Below, piece by piece: positions 36,928 through 45,943 of a stretch of DNA of 64,000 nt. Below the pieces are notes generated by a model. The model saw only the letters and a list, made by a program, of their open reading frames with translations. It did not search any database and was not told the origin of the DNA. Every line of letters starts with the position of its first letter. Position 1 is the stretch's first letter. The stretch covers positions 1-64,000 of IMG/VR virus record IMGVR_UViG_3300046543_000595. One strand, 5' to 3'. Position numbers and translations under genes: made by a program. The stretch is from a virus.

Positions 36928-37278
36928 ATGGAGATACACGAGACCTACCGTGGTTACAAGATCTACTGGACTGGGTTTAAAGAGCACGTCGACATTACGC
37001 GGGAGAATTTCCCGCGTATCGGCGACAGCCTCATCGGGCAATGGATCGGCATCATGGTGGATGCTGCCGGGAAAGCGCAGCACAATCTGTACGTATCGGT
37101 CCCTGGTAAAGAGGGAGAATTCCAGCGTGGGGCATCGTTCGACGTCGATCCCCAACCCGGACAGGTCGAGATTACGGACAGTACTCACCTCAACATCAAG
37201 ATCCAGGAGTGCCTGAAAGGTCTGACCCGCATGCACGTCCTGATCGATCAAATCGGTAAATACGATAAGGCGGCATAG
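36928..37278 (+). CDS. hypothetical head-module protein
   Basis: 116 residues starting MEIHETYRGY. Beta-rich then one helix. It directly follows the portal with a one-base gap. No family recognised. Confidence 0.6.
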   Translation: MEIHETYRGYKIYWTGFKEHVDITRENFPRIGDSLIGQWIGIMVDAAGKAQHNLYVSVPGKEGEFQRGASFDVDPQPGQVEITDSTHLNIKIQECLKGLTRMHVLIDQIGKYDKAA

Positions 37279-37503
37279 ATGGCCCTCAACTTGAAAGACC
37301 TCAACCTCGTGACGCTCAATCACGTGCTCCACGACGAGGAATCGATCCAGCAGGCCGTCCGCGCCACCGGTGGTCACCCCGCCTCACTGCGGATGATCAT
37401 CGAGCGTTGCCAGGAACTCGGCCTCGAGCCGGCTGAGCAACTCCAAAAGGCGATCGATTACGAAGGTCCGATCTTCAAACGCTTGACGCACAGGATAGTC
37501 TAG
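37279..37503 (+). CDS. small helical hypothetical protein
   Basis: 74 residues starting MALNLKDLNL, adjoining the previous stop. Helical, no motif. Confidence 0.6.
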   Translation: MALNLKDLNLVTLNHVLHDEESIQQAVRATGGHPASLRMIIERCQELGLEPAEQLQKAIDYEGPIFKRLTHRIV

Positions 37504-37522
37504 TGGCTGATAGGAGATACGC

Positions 37523-37744
37523 ATGGCAAAGTCGAAAGAGGTAGCCAGTCCGATGATGGACCCAGACCACGACGAGTATCAGACGCGTGATGACGTCAAC
37601 ACGTTAATGCGCGCCGATGAAGTCCATGCGGATCCCAAACGCCACAAGCGAGCGCTCAGTCGACTGTCCGGAACCCTGCAGCGAATGACCGGCAAGAAGC
37701 CCGGTCGCTCCAGCGGTCGCTCCAGCGGTCGGTCCGGGCGATAG
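37523..37744 (+). CDS. basic protein with SSGR repeats
   Basis: 73 residues. The C-terminal tail is GRSSGRSSGRSGR after a lysine-rich stretch. Likely unstructured and nucleic-acid binding, perhaps co-packaged with DNA. GGAG upstream. Confidence 0.6.
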   Translation: MAKSKEVASPMMDPDHDEYQTRDDVNTLMRADEVHADPKRHKRALSRLSGTLQRMTGKKPGRSSGRSSGRSGR

Positions 37745-37752
37745 GAGTCACG

Positions 37753-37884
37753 ATGGCCAAAATTGATATGCCGCCGATGAAGGACGCGAAATCCGTCAAG
37801 ATCAAGGTGAAATTTGACGGGAAGAAAAGCGACAAGAACGCCCGCAAGGCGGAAAAGAAATCGGACCGCTCCGGCGGCCGGTAG
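37753..37884 (+). CDS. 43-residue lysine-rich protein
   Basis: Starts MAKIDMPPMK; GGAG 7 bases upstream. About one third is Lys/Arg, and it ends SGGR like the previous protein. Probably a small DNA-binding or condensing peptide. Confidence 0.6.
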   Translation: MAKIDMPPMKDAKSVKIKVKFDGKKSDKNARKAEKKSDRSGGR

Positions 37885-37926
37885 TTCTGGTTCACTGAAG
37901 CAGATTTCATTTTAAGGAGAATGATC

Positions 37927-38109
37927 ATGGCACTGGCAAAAGACACAGGCGGATTTCCCGGTCACGATGAAGGATCCAACGGATCGCCGGTGAAGGACGT
38001 TTTCATCAGTTCCGGCGGAACATACGCCCCGATGGATCAGGGCGTGGCCGGCGGCACGACGAACAAGAACAGTCTGGGTTCGACCGGTAAGGCCGAAGGC
38101 CAGGACTAA
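37927..38109 (+). CDS. small Gly-rich hypothetical protein
   Basis: 60 residues starting MALAKDTGGF; AAGGAG precedes it. ATG 37921 is too close to the SD. Gly/Ser-rich with no motif. It may be a head decoration or internal protein. Confidence 0.55.
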   Translation: MALAKDTGGFPGHDEGSNGSPVKDVFISSGGTYAPMDQGVAGGTTNKNSLGSTGKAEGQD

Positions 38110-38112
38110 TCG

Positions 38113-38748
38113 ATGGCGATGCCAGATATCGGCGTCGGTCCTCCGCCGCCCCCTGACGTCTCCGCTCAAATGCGGCCGACGTCATCGGTTTCCAGCAACG
38201 GAGGTCCGGATCTGGGTGCCCTGATGGCCCAGTTGGCCGGCGGTCAAATGCCGACCGGTCCCGATATCACGCCGAAGGTTCTGGACGTCCAGCCCCTCTT
38301 ATCCCAGATCGCCCGACAGGTGCCGAGTCTGGGACCGGACGTCGATCGGTTGAACGTCGAGTTGAAAGCACATATGGCCGGTCTCCCGAACGCGATTGCG
38401 CAAATGGGAGCCGGCTCCGGTGGTCCAGCGCCAGGTGCCAGCGGCGCCCCGGGTCCTCCAGCCCAAGCCGCGGCCCCGCAGGGGGCGGCTTCCACTCCGG
38501 CCGCCCAGCCTGCCCCTCCTGCCCTTACCAGTCAGATGGGGGCCATGGACACCGCTATGCAACTCGAAGTGAAGCTCCCGTCGATCGGTAAAGACGATCC
38601 GACGTTGATGCCGTACATCCAGGGTTTTATCGCGAGGATGCGCGATGAGGTTCCGAAGGTTGTACAGGGAGATACCGAGGCAATCAGTCCGCCGCCACAA
38701 CCGGCGCCAACGGACGCGATGCTCTCGAAGATTCCTGTCTCCTTCTGA
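38113..38748 (+). CDS. Pro/Ala-rich head-module protein
   Basis: 211 residues. Low-complexity Pro/Gly/Ala stretches (residues 10-16 and 105-145) surround short helical parts. Last gene before a bidirectional terminator. Likely a structural or assembly protein; no family recognised. Confidence 0.6.
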   Translation: MAMPDIGVGPPPPPDVSAQMRPTSSVSSNGGPDLGALMAQLAGGQMPTGPDITPKVLDVQPLLSQIARQVPSLGPDVDRLNVELKAHMAGLPNAIAQMGAGSGGPAPGASGAPGPPAQAAAPQGAASTPAAQPAPPALTSQMGAMDTAMQLEVKLPSIGKDDPTLMPYIQGFIARMRDEVPKVVQGDTEAISPPPQPAPTDAMLSKIPVSF

Positions 38749-38785
38749 AAAAAAACGGCCAGCCTTGCCGGGCCAGCCGTTTTAG
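38749..38785. terminator. bidirectional intrinsic terminator
   Basis: AAAACGGC/GCCGTTTT stem with inner GGCC/GGCC pairing. On the minus strand it ends in eight U; on the plus strand in four. It closes the portal operon and a minus-strand small transcript. Confidence 0.8.
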
Positions 38786-38826
38786 TTGGAGTACCGCTCG
38801 GGGAGAGCGGTTGAAGGACTAGACAC
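38749..38826 (-). ncRNA. candidate small RNA on the minus strand
   Basis: About 75 nt between a minus-strand promoter (-35 at 38855-38860) and a strong terminator. It contains a perfect hairpin ACCGCTC-TCCCC-GAGCGGT (38793-38811) and no ORF. Promoter, hairpin and terminator together are the layout of a bacterial small RNA. Confidence 0.55.
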
Positions 38827-38830
38827 TTTC

Positions 38831-38873
38831 AGCCTATCTCATTTTATCCCGATCGGTCAATTTAATTTCTTAA
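38831..38873 (-). promoter_or_regulatory. minus-strand promoter with UP element
   Basis: Minus strand TTAAGAAATTAAA followed by TTGACC (38855-38860), 18-base spacer, -10 TAGGCT (38831-38836). The upstream block matches those at 10883, 13976 and 41965. Confidence 0.6.
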
Positions 38874-38947
38874 ACCAAGCGTAGCCGCTAGCCCGTAGCG
38901 CTTAGCCCCACTGGGGCCGCGAAGGGCCCGGAAGCAAGGAGAACAAG

Positions 38948-39835
38948 ATGCCGATCAATCCGAAATTGAAAGCAATCATCGAGGCTGACGCCACGATGAC
39001 GAACGACTACAAGCAGCGCCTCATCGAGACGATGGACAATGCGCCGGCGGATTTCCAGAACAACTGGATGGCGCGCGAGGACTACACGCGGCAGGCGAAT
39101 CAACTGAAACTCGATCGCGAGGCCATGGAGACGAAGAACCGCGACTTCTACCGGCAGTCGGAGACGAATATCGGGCTGTGGAAAGATGAGATCAAGCGGG
39201 CGAACGACATGGTTGCCGAGAGAGAGGCGCGGATCGCCGAATTGACCGCTGCCCGTGGCGGCACCGGTCTTGAAGGCAACGACGCGATCACAAAAGAGAT
39301 CAACCGCCTCAACGCCACGATCACCGCACTACAGACCGGTATCGACGAGAAGATCAAGGGCGTCGTCACGGCGCAGGACCTCGAGAAGACCGGTGCCCAG
39401 TGGGCTGGCTACATCGGCGCGCAGGTCCTTGAACTGAACGAACTGTCCTGGAAGCACCAGCAGACGTTCGGCACCCGCCTTGGTAAGGCGGATAACGAAG
39501 CACTCATCACGTACGCCAACGAACAGAGTGCGAAGTTGAAGCGCTCGATCGGCCTCGAAGAGGCCTACAACATGAAATACGGTACCGAGATCGCCACGAA
39601 GCACGACGAGGAAGTCGCCCGTGCGGCGGTCGAGAAGTACAAGACACAGTCCGAAGTCCCCGGCGGAGGACCTGTCGGTCCAGGCGCCGGCGCCCCAGAA
39701 CGGGGACCGCTGCAGATTCGCATGCAACAAGAGCAACTGCTGCGCGACGGTAAAGGAACCGAAGGCGTGCCACGCAACCTGGAAGAAGCGATCCGCATGG
39801 CCGCCGACGAACTTGTCAAGGAAGGCAAGGGCTAG
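38948..39835 (+). CDS. capsid scaffolding protein
   Basis: 295 residues, mostly coiled coil (residues 45-130 and 170-225), with a Gly/Pro-rich linker near 238-252 and a basic C-terminal helix. Length, helical make-up and position directly before the major capsid gene are typical of scaffolds. AAGGAG upstream. Confidence 0.7.
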   Translation: MPINPKLKAIIEADATMTNDYKQRLIETMDNAPADFQNNWMAREDYTRQANQLKLDREAMETKNRDFYRQSETNIGLWKDEIKRANDMVAEREARIAELTAARGGTGLEGNDAITKEINRLNATITALQTGIDEKIKGVVTAQDLEKTGAQWAGYIGAQVLELNELSWKHQQTFGTRLGKADNEALITYANEQSAKLKRSIGLEEAYNMKYGTEIATKHDEEVARAAVEKYKTQSEVPGGGPVGPGAGAPERGPLQIRMQQEQLLRDGKGTEGVPRNLEEAIRMAADELVKEGKG

Positions 39836-39950
39836 ATTTTACGAGGGCCACGACGGCCCGCCCAGATCCCACAGAATCCGACTTAGCTTCAGCCGTAGCC
39901 GCAGCCGGCCAGCCGCGGAAGGTACGAGCCGTCGAATGACCTGTCCGGAG

Positions 39951-40004
39951 ATGGTTTGTTGCAGTAGCGACGCGCTGAGCGCGTCAGACCGAAAACCATT
40001 TTCT
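39951..40004 (+). terminator. hairpin between scaffold and capsid genes
   Basis: Outer stem ATGGTTT/AAACCAT, inner stem GACGCGC-TGA-GCGCGTC, followed by TTTTCTAG. Possible partial terminator or processing site that sets the scaffold to capsid ratio. Confidence 0.45.
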
Positions 40005-40021
40005 AGTTAAGGAGAAATTCA

Positions 40022-41008
40022 ATGGCATTGACGTGGGGAGACCTGAACGGCAAAGTTCACGATAAGATCATTCCCACGGTCGCAGACGTTATCTACAAGA
40101 GCTCTCCTGTCTTCATCCGGATCCGGACGCAGAACGCGCAGCAGTTCGATGGTGGCGTGAAAATTCGCCAGAACATCGGCTATGCCGAACTGAACGGCGG
40201 ACCGTTTGGACGCGGGCAGAGCTTCGATACAGCATATGTTCCGACGGATACGGCCTTCGAGGTCAATCCGAAGTTCTACTACGTGAACATTTCGCTGTAT
40301 GGCACGGATGATGTTCTCGCCCGTGGCGCACAACAGGCAGTTCCGTTCGTTGGCTCGAAGATCGCGAACGCGGCCGGCAAGATGGCCAAGTTGATCGCGA
40401 CCGACCTGTACCTCGACGGACTCGGCACCGGCAGTTCGACGCTGTCGATCGATGGATTCAATCAGTGGTTCGATAACGGGAACACGTTTACGTCGGTCGG
40501 CGGCATCACGCGCACGGACGTTGGCGTGTCGAACGGCACGAACTCGCAGGGAGTCAACGGCTACGTCGCATCCTTGTCCTCGGGCTTCACGCTCAAGGCC
40601 GTGGAAATCGCGATGGGGTCAGCCTGGTTCGGTCGCGAGCACGTGGACCTGCTCGTTTCCGATCAGAACTCCTGGAACTGGTTCTTCAACAAACTGCAGC
40701 CAATGCAGCGCTTCAACGAGGAGAGTTCGGACGTTGCCAAGTCCGGGTTCCGCTCGTTCCAGTTCGTCGGCGCGCAGGTGGTCGTGGATCAGTACGCACC
40801 GACCGGTTCCATGTACGGAATCAACTCGAAGTCGGAGAACCTGGCGTTCTACTCGAGCACGCTGAAGCGGTACCAGTTCGGCTTCACGGGGTTCAAGGAA
40901 ATCTACAATTCGGATGACCGAAGTGGTCAGTATCTCTGGGCTGGCAATATGATTGTGTCGAATCCTCGATACAACTTCCGGCTGACCAACATCCCAACGC
41001 TGAGCTAA
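40022..41008 (+). CDS. major capsid protein
   Basis: 328 residues, AAGGAG upstream. The order of segments (N-terminal arm, KIRQNIGYAELNGGPFGRG, VNPKFYYVNISLYGTDDVLA, C-terminal YLWAGNMIVSNPRYNFRLTN) is that of HK97-fold major capsid proteins of phages. It forms the icosahedral shell. Flanked by the scaffold and two small head proteins. Confidence 0.85.
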   Translation: MALTWGDLNGKVHDKIIPTVADVIYKSSPVFIRIRTQNAQQFDGGVKIRQNIGYAELNGGPFGRGQSFDTAYVPTDTAFEVNPKFYYVNISLYGTDDVLARGAQQAVPFVGSKIANAAGKMAKLIATDLYLDGLGTGSSTLSIDGFNQWFDNGNTFTSVGGITRTDVGVSNGTNSQGVNGYVASLSSGFTLKAVEIAMGSAWFGREHVDLLVSDQNSWNWFFNKLQPMQRFNEESSDVAKSGFRSFQFVGAQVVVDQYAPTGSMYGINSKSENLAFYSSTLKRYQFGFTGFKEIYNSDDRSGQYLWAGNMIVSNPRYNFRLTNIPTLS

Positions 41009-41019
41009 GGAGGAGAGAC

Positions 41020-41577
41020 ATGGTAGCACAAGTTTTGAATCCTGGCACAGGCTACGGGTTCATCCAGATCGCGCAGCCGCAGATCTCGCCGAACGGGTGG
41101 TTCAACCAGTTCGACACGGTGGCGCAGAACCCGATCGGCGGAAAGACGCGATGGGGCAACGTTGTTCTTCGTTATGTGAAGATCGACGTCACCGTCGTTC
41201 CCGTGATCGGAGCGCCGCTGTACGCCTTGGCCTTCACGCCTGGCGGTACGTCGACGGCCGTCCCGGCCTTGACGGTCGGTGCGGACTACGACGGTTCCGG
41301 CGCCACGCTGGGACTGCAGGTCATGGGCGTTCTCGGTCCGTTCACGTTGACGCTGCCGACCGCGGCGTACTTCGGGTGGATCCAGATCGGTGGCGTGGCG
41401 CAGGTGGTGTCAACCGGCATCACGGCAACCAGCAACGTCCTGATCGGGTCGACGACGGACAACCAGTTCGCCGTCATCGCGGATGGTTCGAACCTCACGA
41501 ACATCCCGGCGGCCCGTGTCATGGGCGCGTCGGTCGCCGGTCTCGCGCCGGCGCTGTTGATGAACATGGATTGGTAG
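41020..41577 (+). CDS. putative capsid decoration or head protein
   Basis: 185 residues, beta-rich, Gly/Thr/Val-rich (pattern GFIQIAQPQISPNGWF). GGAGG upstream. Position right after the capsid gene suggests a decoration protein or head-fibre base. Confidence 0.6.
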   Translation: MVAQVLNPGTGYGFIQIAQPQISPNGWFNQFDTVAQNPIGGKTRWGNVVLRYVKIDVTVVPVIGAPLYALAFTPGGTSTAVPALTVGADYDGSGATLGLQVMGVLGPFTLTLPTAAYFGWIQIGGVAQVVSTGITATSNVLIGSTTDNQFAVIADGSNLTNIPAARVMGASVAGLAPALLMNMDW

Positions 41578-41637
41578 AGTCCACGGCCGGCCTTCGGGCC
41601 GGTCGCCTCTAACTCTCAAAGGAAAGGAGAACAATTC

Positions 41638-41883
41638 ATGCCAGCAGCAGTAGAGAATGCAACACGGTATACGGACTATTGGGGCCGGACCGCCACGGAG
41701 ATCTGCAACATCACGTGGAACAACAACGATACGTTCGTGAGCCAGTTCGCGGCGATCATTGCCGCGGATTTCACTCCGACAACGAATGCGAGCTTCGGAT
41801 TAACGGTTTCGGGCAAGACGGTAACACTCGTCAGCGGAGGATCGCTGACGGGGATCATCCAGATCGCCGCGGACAACTCGTAA
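41638..41883 (+). CDS. small beta-rich head protein
   Basis: 81 residues starting MPAAVENATR, GGAG upstream. Beta-rich with alternating Thr/Val. Likely second decoration protein. It is followed by the operon terminator. Confidence 0.6.
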   Translation: MPAAVENATRYTDYWGRTATEICNITWNNNDTFVSQFAAIIAADFTPTTNASFGLTVSGKTVTLVSGGSLTGIIQIAADNS

Positions 41884-41906
41884 GACGGATCGTTCGATAA
41901 CCATCG

Positions 41907-41946
41907 AACCTCACGGTGACGGTATACGCCGCCGTGAGGTTTTCTT
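41907..41946 (+). terminator. capsid operon terminator
   Basis: AACCTCACGG and CCGTGAGGTT stem followed by TTCTTC. Good intrinsic terminator. Confidence 0.8.
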
Positions 41947-41963
41947 CGTCCGTCAATACTCAC

Positions 41964-42006
41964 CTTAAAAAATTAAATTGACATGCTCGTCCGGTTCACG
42001 TAAAAC
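41964..42006 (+). promoter_or_regulatory. promoter of the glycosylation operon
   Basis: CTTAAAAAATTAAA, then -35 TTGACA (41978-41983), 17-base spacer, -10 TAAAAC (42001-42006). Near-identical upstream block to 13976. Confidence 0.75.
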
Positions 42007-42040
42007 GGGACGGCATGACGCGGAGTTGGCAGTCACTCTA

Positions 42041-42964
42041 ATGGCGATTTTCCTCTACTACGGCGAATTCGCGCACTACGGCTATTGCGAGAACTGGATT
42101 GCCGCAGCGCTCGACCGGAACGGGCACAACTGCCTCCGGATTTCCAGGGCAAAATGGTTCGATCCCGAGCGGCTAATCCAGATCATCGAAACTAACCGCG
42201 TTCAAATCCTACTGATCTCGAAAGCCCCGGAGATCGCGCCGTCCGATCTGGAACTCGTCAGGCGCCGGACGAACGTGCGGATCATCTGGTGGACGTTCGA
42301 CTGGATGCGCCATCCTGAGAACTGGGCATGGTACAAGCCGCTGGCTCAAGTATCGGATCTGTGCTTCCAGACTGACGGCACGGACGAGGAGGGCTTCTAC
42401 GCCAGCCACAACATCGCGCGCATCGAATTGCATCAGGGCTGTGTGCCGCAACTCCATGACGTACCGCGAGAATCCAATATCTATCTCGGATCGGCAAATG
42501 GGCTAGAGGTCGTCTTTATCGGATCGAACTATACGGACCGCCGGCATCGGTTGATGGCTGAGTTGAGCCAGTACGACTTTCAAAAGTGGGGAGAGCCGGC
42601 AAAGCAGGTCTGGGGAAATCAGTTCGCCCAGGCCTGCTATTTCTCAAAGATCGTGATCGGCGACAACTTCGTCAACGACGTGCCGGGCTACTGGTCCGAC
42701 CGGGTATACCTCGCGCTCGCCTGCGGGGCATTCTTCCTGACGGCCTACGTGCCGGGAATCGAGAAGGTCTTCCGGAACGAATGGAACCTCGTCTGGTACC
42801 ACGATTTTGACGAGATGCACGAGTTGATCAGACGCTTCCTGCCGATGGAGGCCGTGCGCCGGTCGATCGCGCTGAACGGGTACCGGTTGGTCCATGCGCA
42901 ACACACGTACGATCGCCGGATCCAGGCGATATCACACGAAATCGAAAGGAGGCTGCAATGGTAA
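42041..42964 (+). CDS. CgeB-like GT-B glycosyltransferase
   Basis: 307 residues starting MAIFLYYGEF. The C-terminal segment WSDRVYLALACGAFFLTAYV then GIEKVF is the nucleotide-sugar-binding pattern of Glycos_transf_1_2/CgeB proteins. First gene of the glycosylation operon. Acceptor unknown. Confidence 0.75.
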   Translation: MAIFLYYGEFAHYGYCENWIAAALDRNGHNCLRISRAKWFDPERLIQIIETNRVQILLISKAPEIAPSDLELVRRRTNVRIIWWTFDWMRHPENWAWYKPLAQVSDLCFQTDGTDEEGFYASHNIARIELHQGCVPQLHDVPRESNIYLGSANGLEVVFIGSNYTDRRHRLMAELSQYDFQKWGEPAKQVWGNQFAQACYFSKIVIGDNFVNDVPGYWSDRVYLALACGAFFLTAYVPGIEKVFRNEWNLVWYHDFDEMHELIRRFLPMEAVRRSIALNGYRLVHAQHTYDRRIQAISHEIERRLQW

Positions 42965-43188
42965 TCAAACCGAGTGAGCCGCTGCCGACATTGGTCGCCC
43001 TCCATGAATGGCTATCCAAGCAGGGGTGGCCGGAAGAGATATTGGTATCAGGAGACGACTACACGCGGCTCTTGAACAAGTTCTCCGGTCTGGCGCGTAA
43101 TCCACGATTTATGCATATCGGGCCGACGATCATCCGTCCGAAGATGACGCCAAAAATAGATCTCAGCGGAGTGAGGGTATTGGAATGA
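42958..43188 (+). CDS. small hypothetical protein
   Basis: 76 residues starting MVIKPSEPLP, coupled to the glycosyltransferase (7-base overlap) and to the next gene (ATGA). No motif. Confidence 0.6.
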   Translation: MVIKPSEPLPTLVALHEWLSKQGWPEEILVSGDDYTRLLNKFSGLARNPRFMHIGPTIIRPKMTPKIDLSGVRVLE

Positions 43189-43484
43189 GAACAGGATTTC
43201 TACAGGGCCAGTACTGCAATGTCCGGCATCCGGGGACGCGGGAGACGCACGTCGACACGATTAAGAAACTTCGGCGCGAGGTTGAATCTCTGACAGGTAA
43301 GTCTGAGTCTCGAGAGCGCCGGTTCGAGAGGATTGCGCAGATCATTCGCGATGTCGAACAGCGCGCCGCCGCCAACCCAGATCACCCCACCATCGCCGAC
43401 GAAGTCACGCTCGAGGAGATGCTAGCGATCTACAGCGCGGCCACGCGTACCGGGCAAGGTCGCCCTCCTAAGAAAAGGGCATGA
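43185..43484 (+). CDS. basic helical hypothetical protein
   Basis: 99 residues starting MRTGFLQGQY. Long charged helix (residues 25-65) and basic tail (RPPKKRA). No motif. Confidence 0.6.
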   Translation: MRTGFLQGQYCNVRHPGTRETHVDTIKKLRREVESLTGKSESRERRFERIAQIIRDVEQRAAANPDHPTIADEVTLEEMLAIYSAATRTGQGRPPKKRA

Positions 43485-43912
43485 TCTTCACCGAGCAGCA
43501 GATCGGTCGGGCGATGGAGCGGGCGATGGACGTGTTTCACGGCCACGCGCAGAAGTTCGGAGCCGCGCCTGAACAGATCATCTCCGGCACAATGATGGCC
43601 GCCCTGCTGCTGACCGAACTTGGACTCAAGAATGGCGAGGAGGGTATCCGCCCGGCGCTGGACCGCCTTCACGGCGAACCTAAACCGTACGACTTCCTCA
43701 ACGAGACGCACCGGCAGGCCGTGGCGCTCATGCTGCAGCAAATGTTCGAACCGCTCGGCGTCTTCCGGATCTTTCTGATTGCCCTGACGCCCGAGCATAA
43801 AACGTTCATCACGGACATCGCGAGGGATGGCGTGGAGAATCTGTCGATCGAGCAGATGCGCGGATTACTGCTGGCTGTGGCCGAAGATGACGATGCGGAG
43901 TGGATGTTATGA
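43481..43912 (+). CDS. helical hypothetical protein
   Basis: 143 residues starting MIFTEQQIGR. Helical, with Met-rich segments and an acidic tail (EDDDAEWML). ATGA overlaps at both ends. Function unknown. Confidence 0.6.
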   Translation: MIFTEQQIGRAMERAMDVFHGHAQKFGAAPEQIISGTMMAALLLTELGLKNGEEGIRPALDRLHGEPKPYDFLNETHRQAVALMLQQMFEPLGVFRIFLIALTPEHKTFITDIARDGVENLSIEQMRGLLLAVAEDDDAEWML

Positions 43913-44898
43913 GGTGGGTAGCGACAAGTGTCCGGTTGACGAACGCCAGTATCGATCAGATGTGTGCGCCAAACTGCAACGATCAGATCGCCGCCCGGGC
44001 GTTCGGCGCGATCTGTCACTATTCCCCGCTGGAGATCGCGAAGTACGCTGACGAGTGCGATGCCGTGTTCGCCACGATGTGGAAGGTGCGCGCCGACTTT
44101 GAGCCGCGCTGGATGGACGCGCTGCATACGCTGGCGGGTCTCGGCAAGAAAGTGGTGCTCTTTCAGGAGGCCGAGACGGGATGGCCGCTGACGCGCTCGT
44201 GGGAGGAAATGAAGAGCTTTATCGAACTGCTCGGCAAGGTCGATCTCTTCCTGACGCACAATACCCGCGATACCCACTACTGGGGGCGACTGGCCAGCAA
44301 GTCTTATCGCTGGAGGACATGCCTCGATCTATCGCCGATCTGGAGATATACCATGGATCCGGACCGGAAGGCAGATCGGCCGATCCTCTTCGGATCGAGC
44401 TACGACGACCGGGCAAATGGGCTTGCCGGTCTGCTTGCGGTGAAAGATCTCGGCCATCCGCTCTGGCATCAGAACCGATCGACGGGCTACATGGATCGCA
44501 ATAAGGAACTACCGGAGGTACTCGGTGTCAAGATCGACAAGGAGATTCCGCACGATAGTTGGTCGGATTGGCTGCGGGAAGTCTCCGGGGCGTATCTTGC
44601 GGTCCACCCGATGCCAGCGGCGGCTGCCGGCCGCGACCAGATCGCATTCGCGGCGCTAGGAATCCCATGTATCGGGAATGGGGAACTCGAGATACAGCGA
44701 GAACTCTTCGGCAACCTACAGATTAGCGACATCTACAATCCGAAACAGATCGAGGATGCCGTCCATTGGATACTGAACGCGCCCAGGGATTACGCGACGA
44801 TCCGAGAGTACGCGATACATAAAGTCAGGCAGGAGTATGGGCTAGCGGCGGCTGACTATCAGGCCGCAGAGATCAAGCGAAAGATGGGGTGGCTATGA
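43909..44898 (+). CDS. putative glycosyltransferase (GT-B like)
   Basis: 329 residues starting MRWVATSVRL. C-terminal AFAALGIPCIGNGELEIQ then YNPKQIEDAVHWIL has the arrangement of GT-B C-terminal domains. The N-terminal half includes KKVVLFQEAETGWPL. It is in a run of sugar genes. Specificity unknown. Confidence 0.6.
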   Translation: MRWVATSVRLTNASIDQMCAPNCNDQIAARAFGAICHYSPLEIAKYADECDAVFATMWKVRADFEPRWMDALHTLAGLGKKVVLFQEAETGWPLTRSWEEMKSFIELLGKVDLFLTHNTRDTHYWGRLASKSYRWRTCLDLSPIWRYTMDPDRKADRPILFGSSYDDRANGLAGLLAVKDLGHPLWHQNRSTGYMDRNKELPEVLGVKIDKEIPHDSWSDWLREVSGAYLAVHPMPAAAAGRDQIAFAALGIPCIGNGELEIQRELFGNLQISDIYNPKQIEDAVHWILNAPRDYATIREYAIHKVRQEYGLAAADYQAAEIKRKMGWL

Positions 44899-45482
44899 AA
44901 CGATTCGAATTTCCAGTGCAGATGCTGCGGTATACCGAGGATGCGAACGATGGCGTCTGGACCGACAAGTCGCACTATCTGATCCTTTACGCGATGACGC
45001 ACCTTGTGCGGCCGGAGAATGCGATAGAAATCGGATCGCGCCGCGGCGGATCAGCCATGTGGATTGCGAAGGCGATGGAAGAGATCGGCTTCGGGAAGCT
45101 CTACTGCATCGATCCGTTCATTGCGGCCCATGGCGGTGCTCCAGGATTCCTTGCGCATTTCGCGCACAACCTTGAAGAACTCGGATTGGACAATAGGGTC
45201 GAATTGCTCGAGATGCGTTCGGACGACCCGGACGTCTCGCCGATACTGCCTGACGAAATCGAACTGCTGTTCATCGACGGTGACCATTCTTATCAAGGCG
45301 CAAAGGAAGATTTGGAACGGTATGTCCCACACGTGAAGTCCGGCGGGTGCGTCATGATCCACGATAGCCTCTGCGAGGTCGGGGTCAAGGCCGCCATCGA
45401 GACGTCGCAGGAACTGCTGTCACCGTACGTCCATTTCACGATGGAGAACCGGAACGGGATGTGGATCGGGGTCAAGATATGA
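44895..45482 (+). CDS. class I SAM-dependent methyltransferase
   Basis: 195 residues. SAM motif I AIEIGSRRGGS (near 44-54), motif II LYCIDPF, and LLFIDGDHSYQGAKED match Methyltransf_24-type enzymes, often linked to sugar or surface modification. ATGA overlaps on both sides. Confidence 0.8.
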   Translation: MKRFEFPVQMLRYTEDANDGVWTDKSHYLILYAMTHLVRPENAIEIGSRRGGSAMWIAKAMEEIGFGKLYCIDPFIAAHGGAPGFLAHFAHNLEELGLDNRVELLEMRSDDPDVSPILPDEIELLFIDGDHSYQGAKEDLERYVPHVKSGGCVMIHDSLCEVGVKAAIETSQELLSPYVHFTMENRNGMWIGVKI

Positions 45483-45943
45483 AGCGACGAGACCTGTACA
45501 TGGGCACGACTAATATCGATCCTGTCCGGACGATTTCCGAGATCCAGGCCTACCTCGTCCGGATGGGCGCCACGCGAATTATGAATACGTACGAACACGG
45601 GGAAGCGGTCGCCCTGCATTTCGTGTTGAAGGTCAACAACGAAGAAATTCCGTTCGAACTGCCGGCGCGCGTCGATCCGATCTATCGGATTATCCGCGGC
45701 GATGGACGCGGACGTACACCGCAGCGCGATCTGGAGCAGGCGAAACGGACGGCGTGGCGGCAGATCTACCGATGGATTCAAGCGCAGTTGGCGCTCGTGG
45801 AGACCGGTATGGCGAAGGCGGATGAAGTCTTCATGCCGTATATGCAGGTCGCGGACGCCCAAGGTAAACCGACAACGCTCTACCAGCGAGCGGTAACTGG
45901 AGGTCTCGGGCGGCTGGCGCTGGCCGAGCGGAGTGAAGCATGA
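45479..45943 (+). CDS. hypothetical protein
   Basis: 154 residues starting MKRRDLYMGT. Beta-rich N-terminal half (VALHFVLKVNNEEIPFELP) then helical. This resembles small phage proteins of unknown function. Coupled to its neighbours. Confidence 0.6.
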   Translation: MKRRDLYMGTTNIDPVRTISEIQAYLVRMGATRIMNTYEHGEAVALHFVLKVNNEEIPFELPARVDPIYRIIRGDGRGRTPQRDLEQAKRTAWRQIYRWIQAQLALVETGMAKADEVFMPYMQVADAQGKPTTLYQRAVTGGLGRLALAERSEA

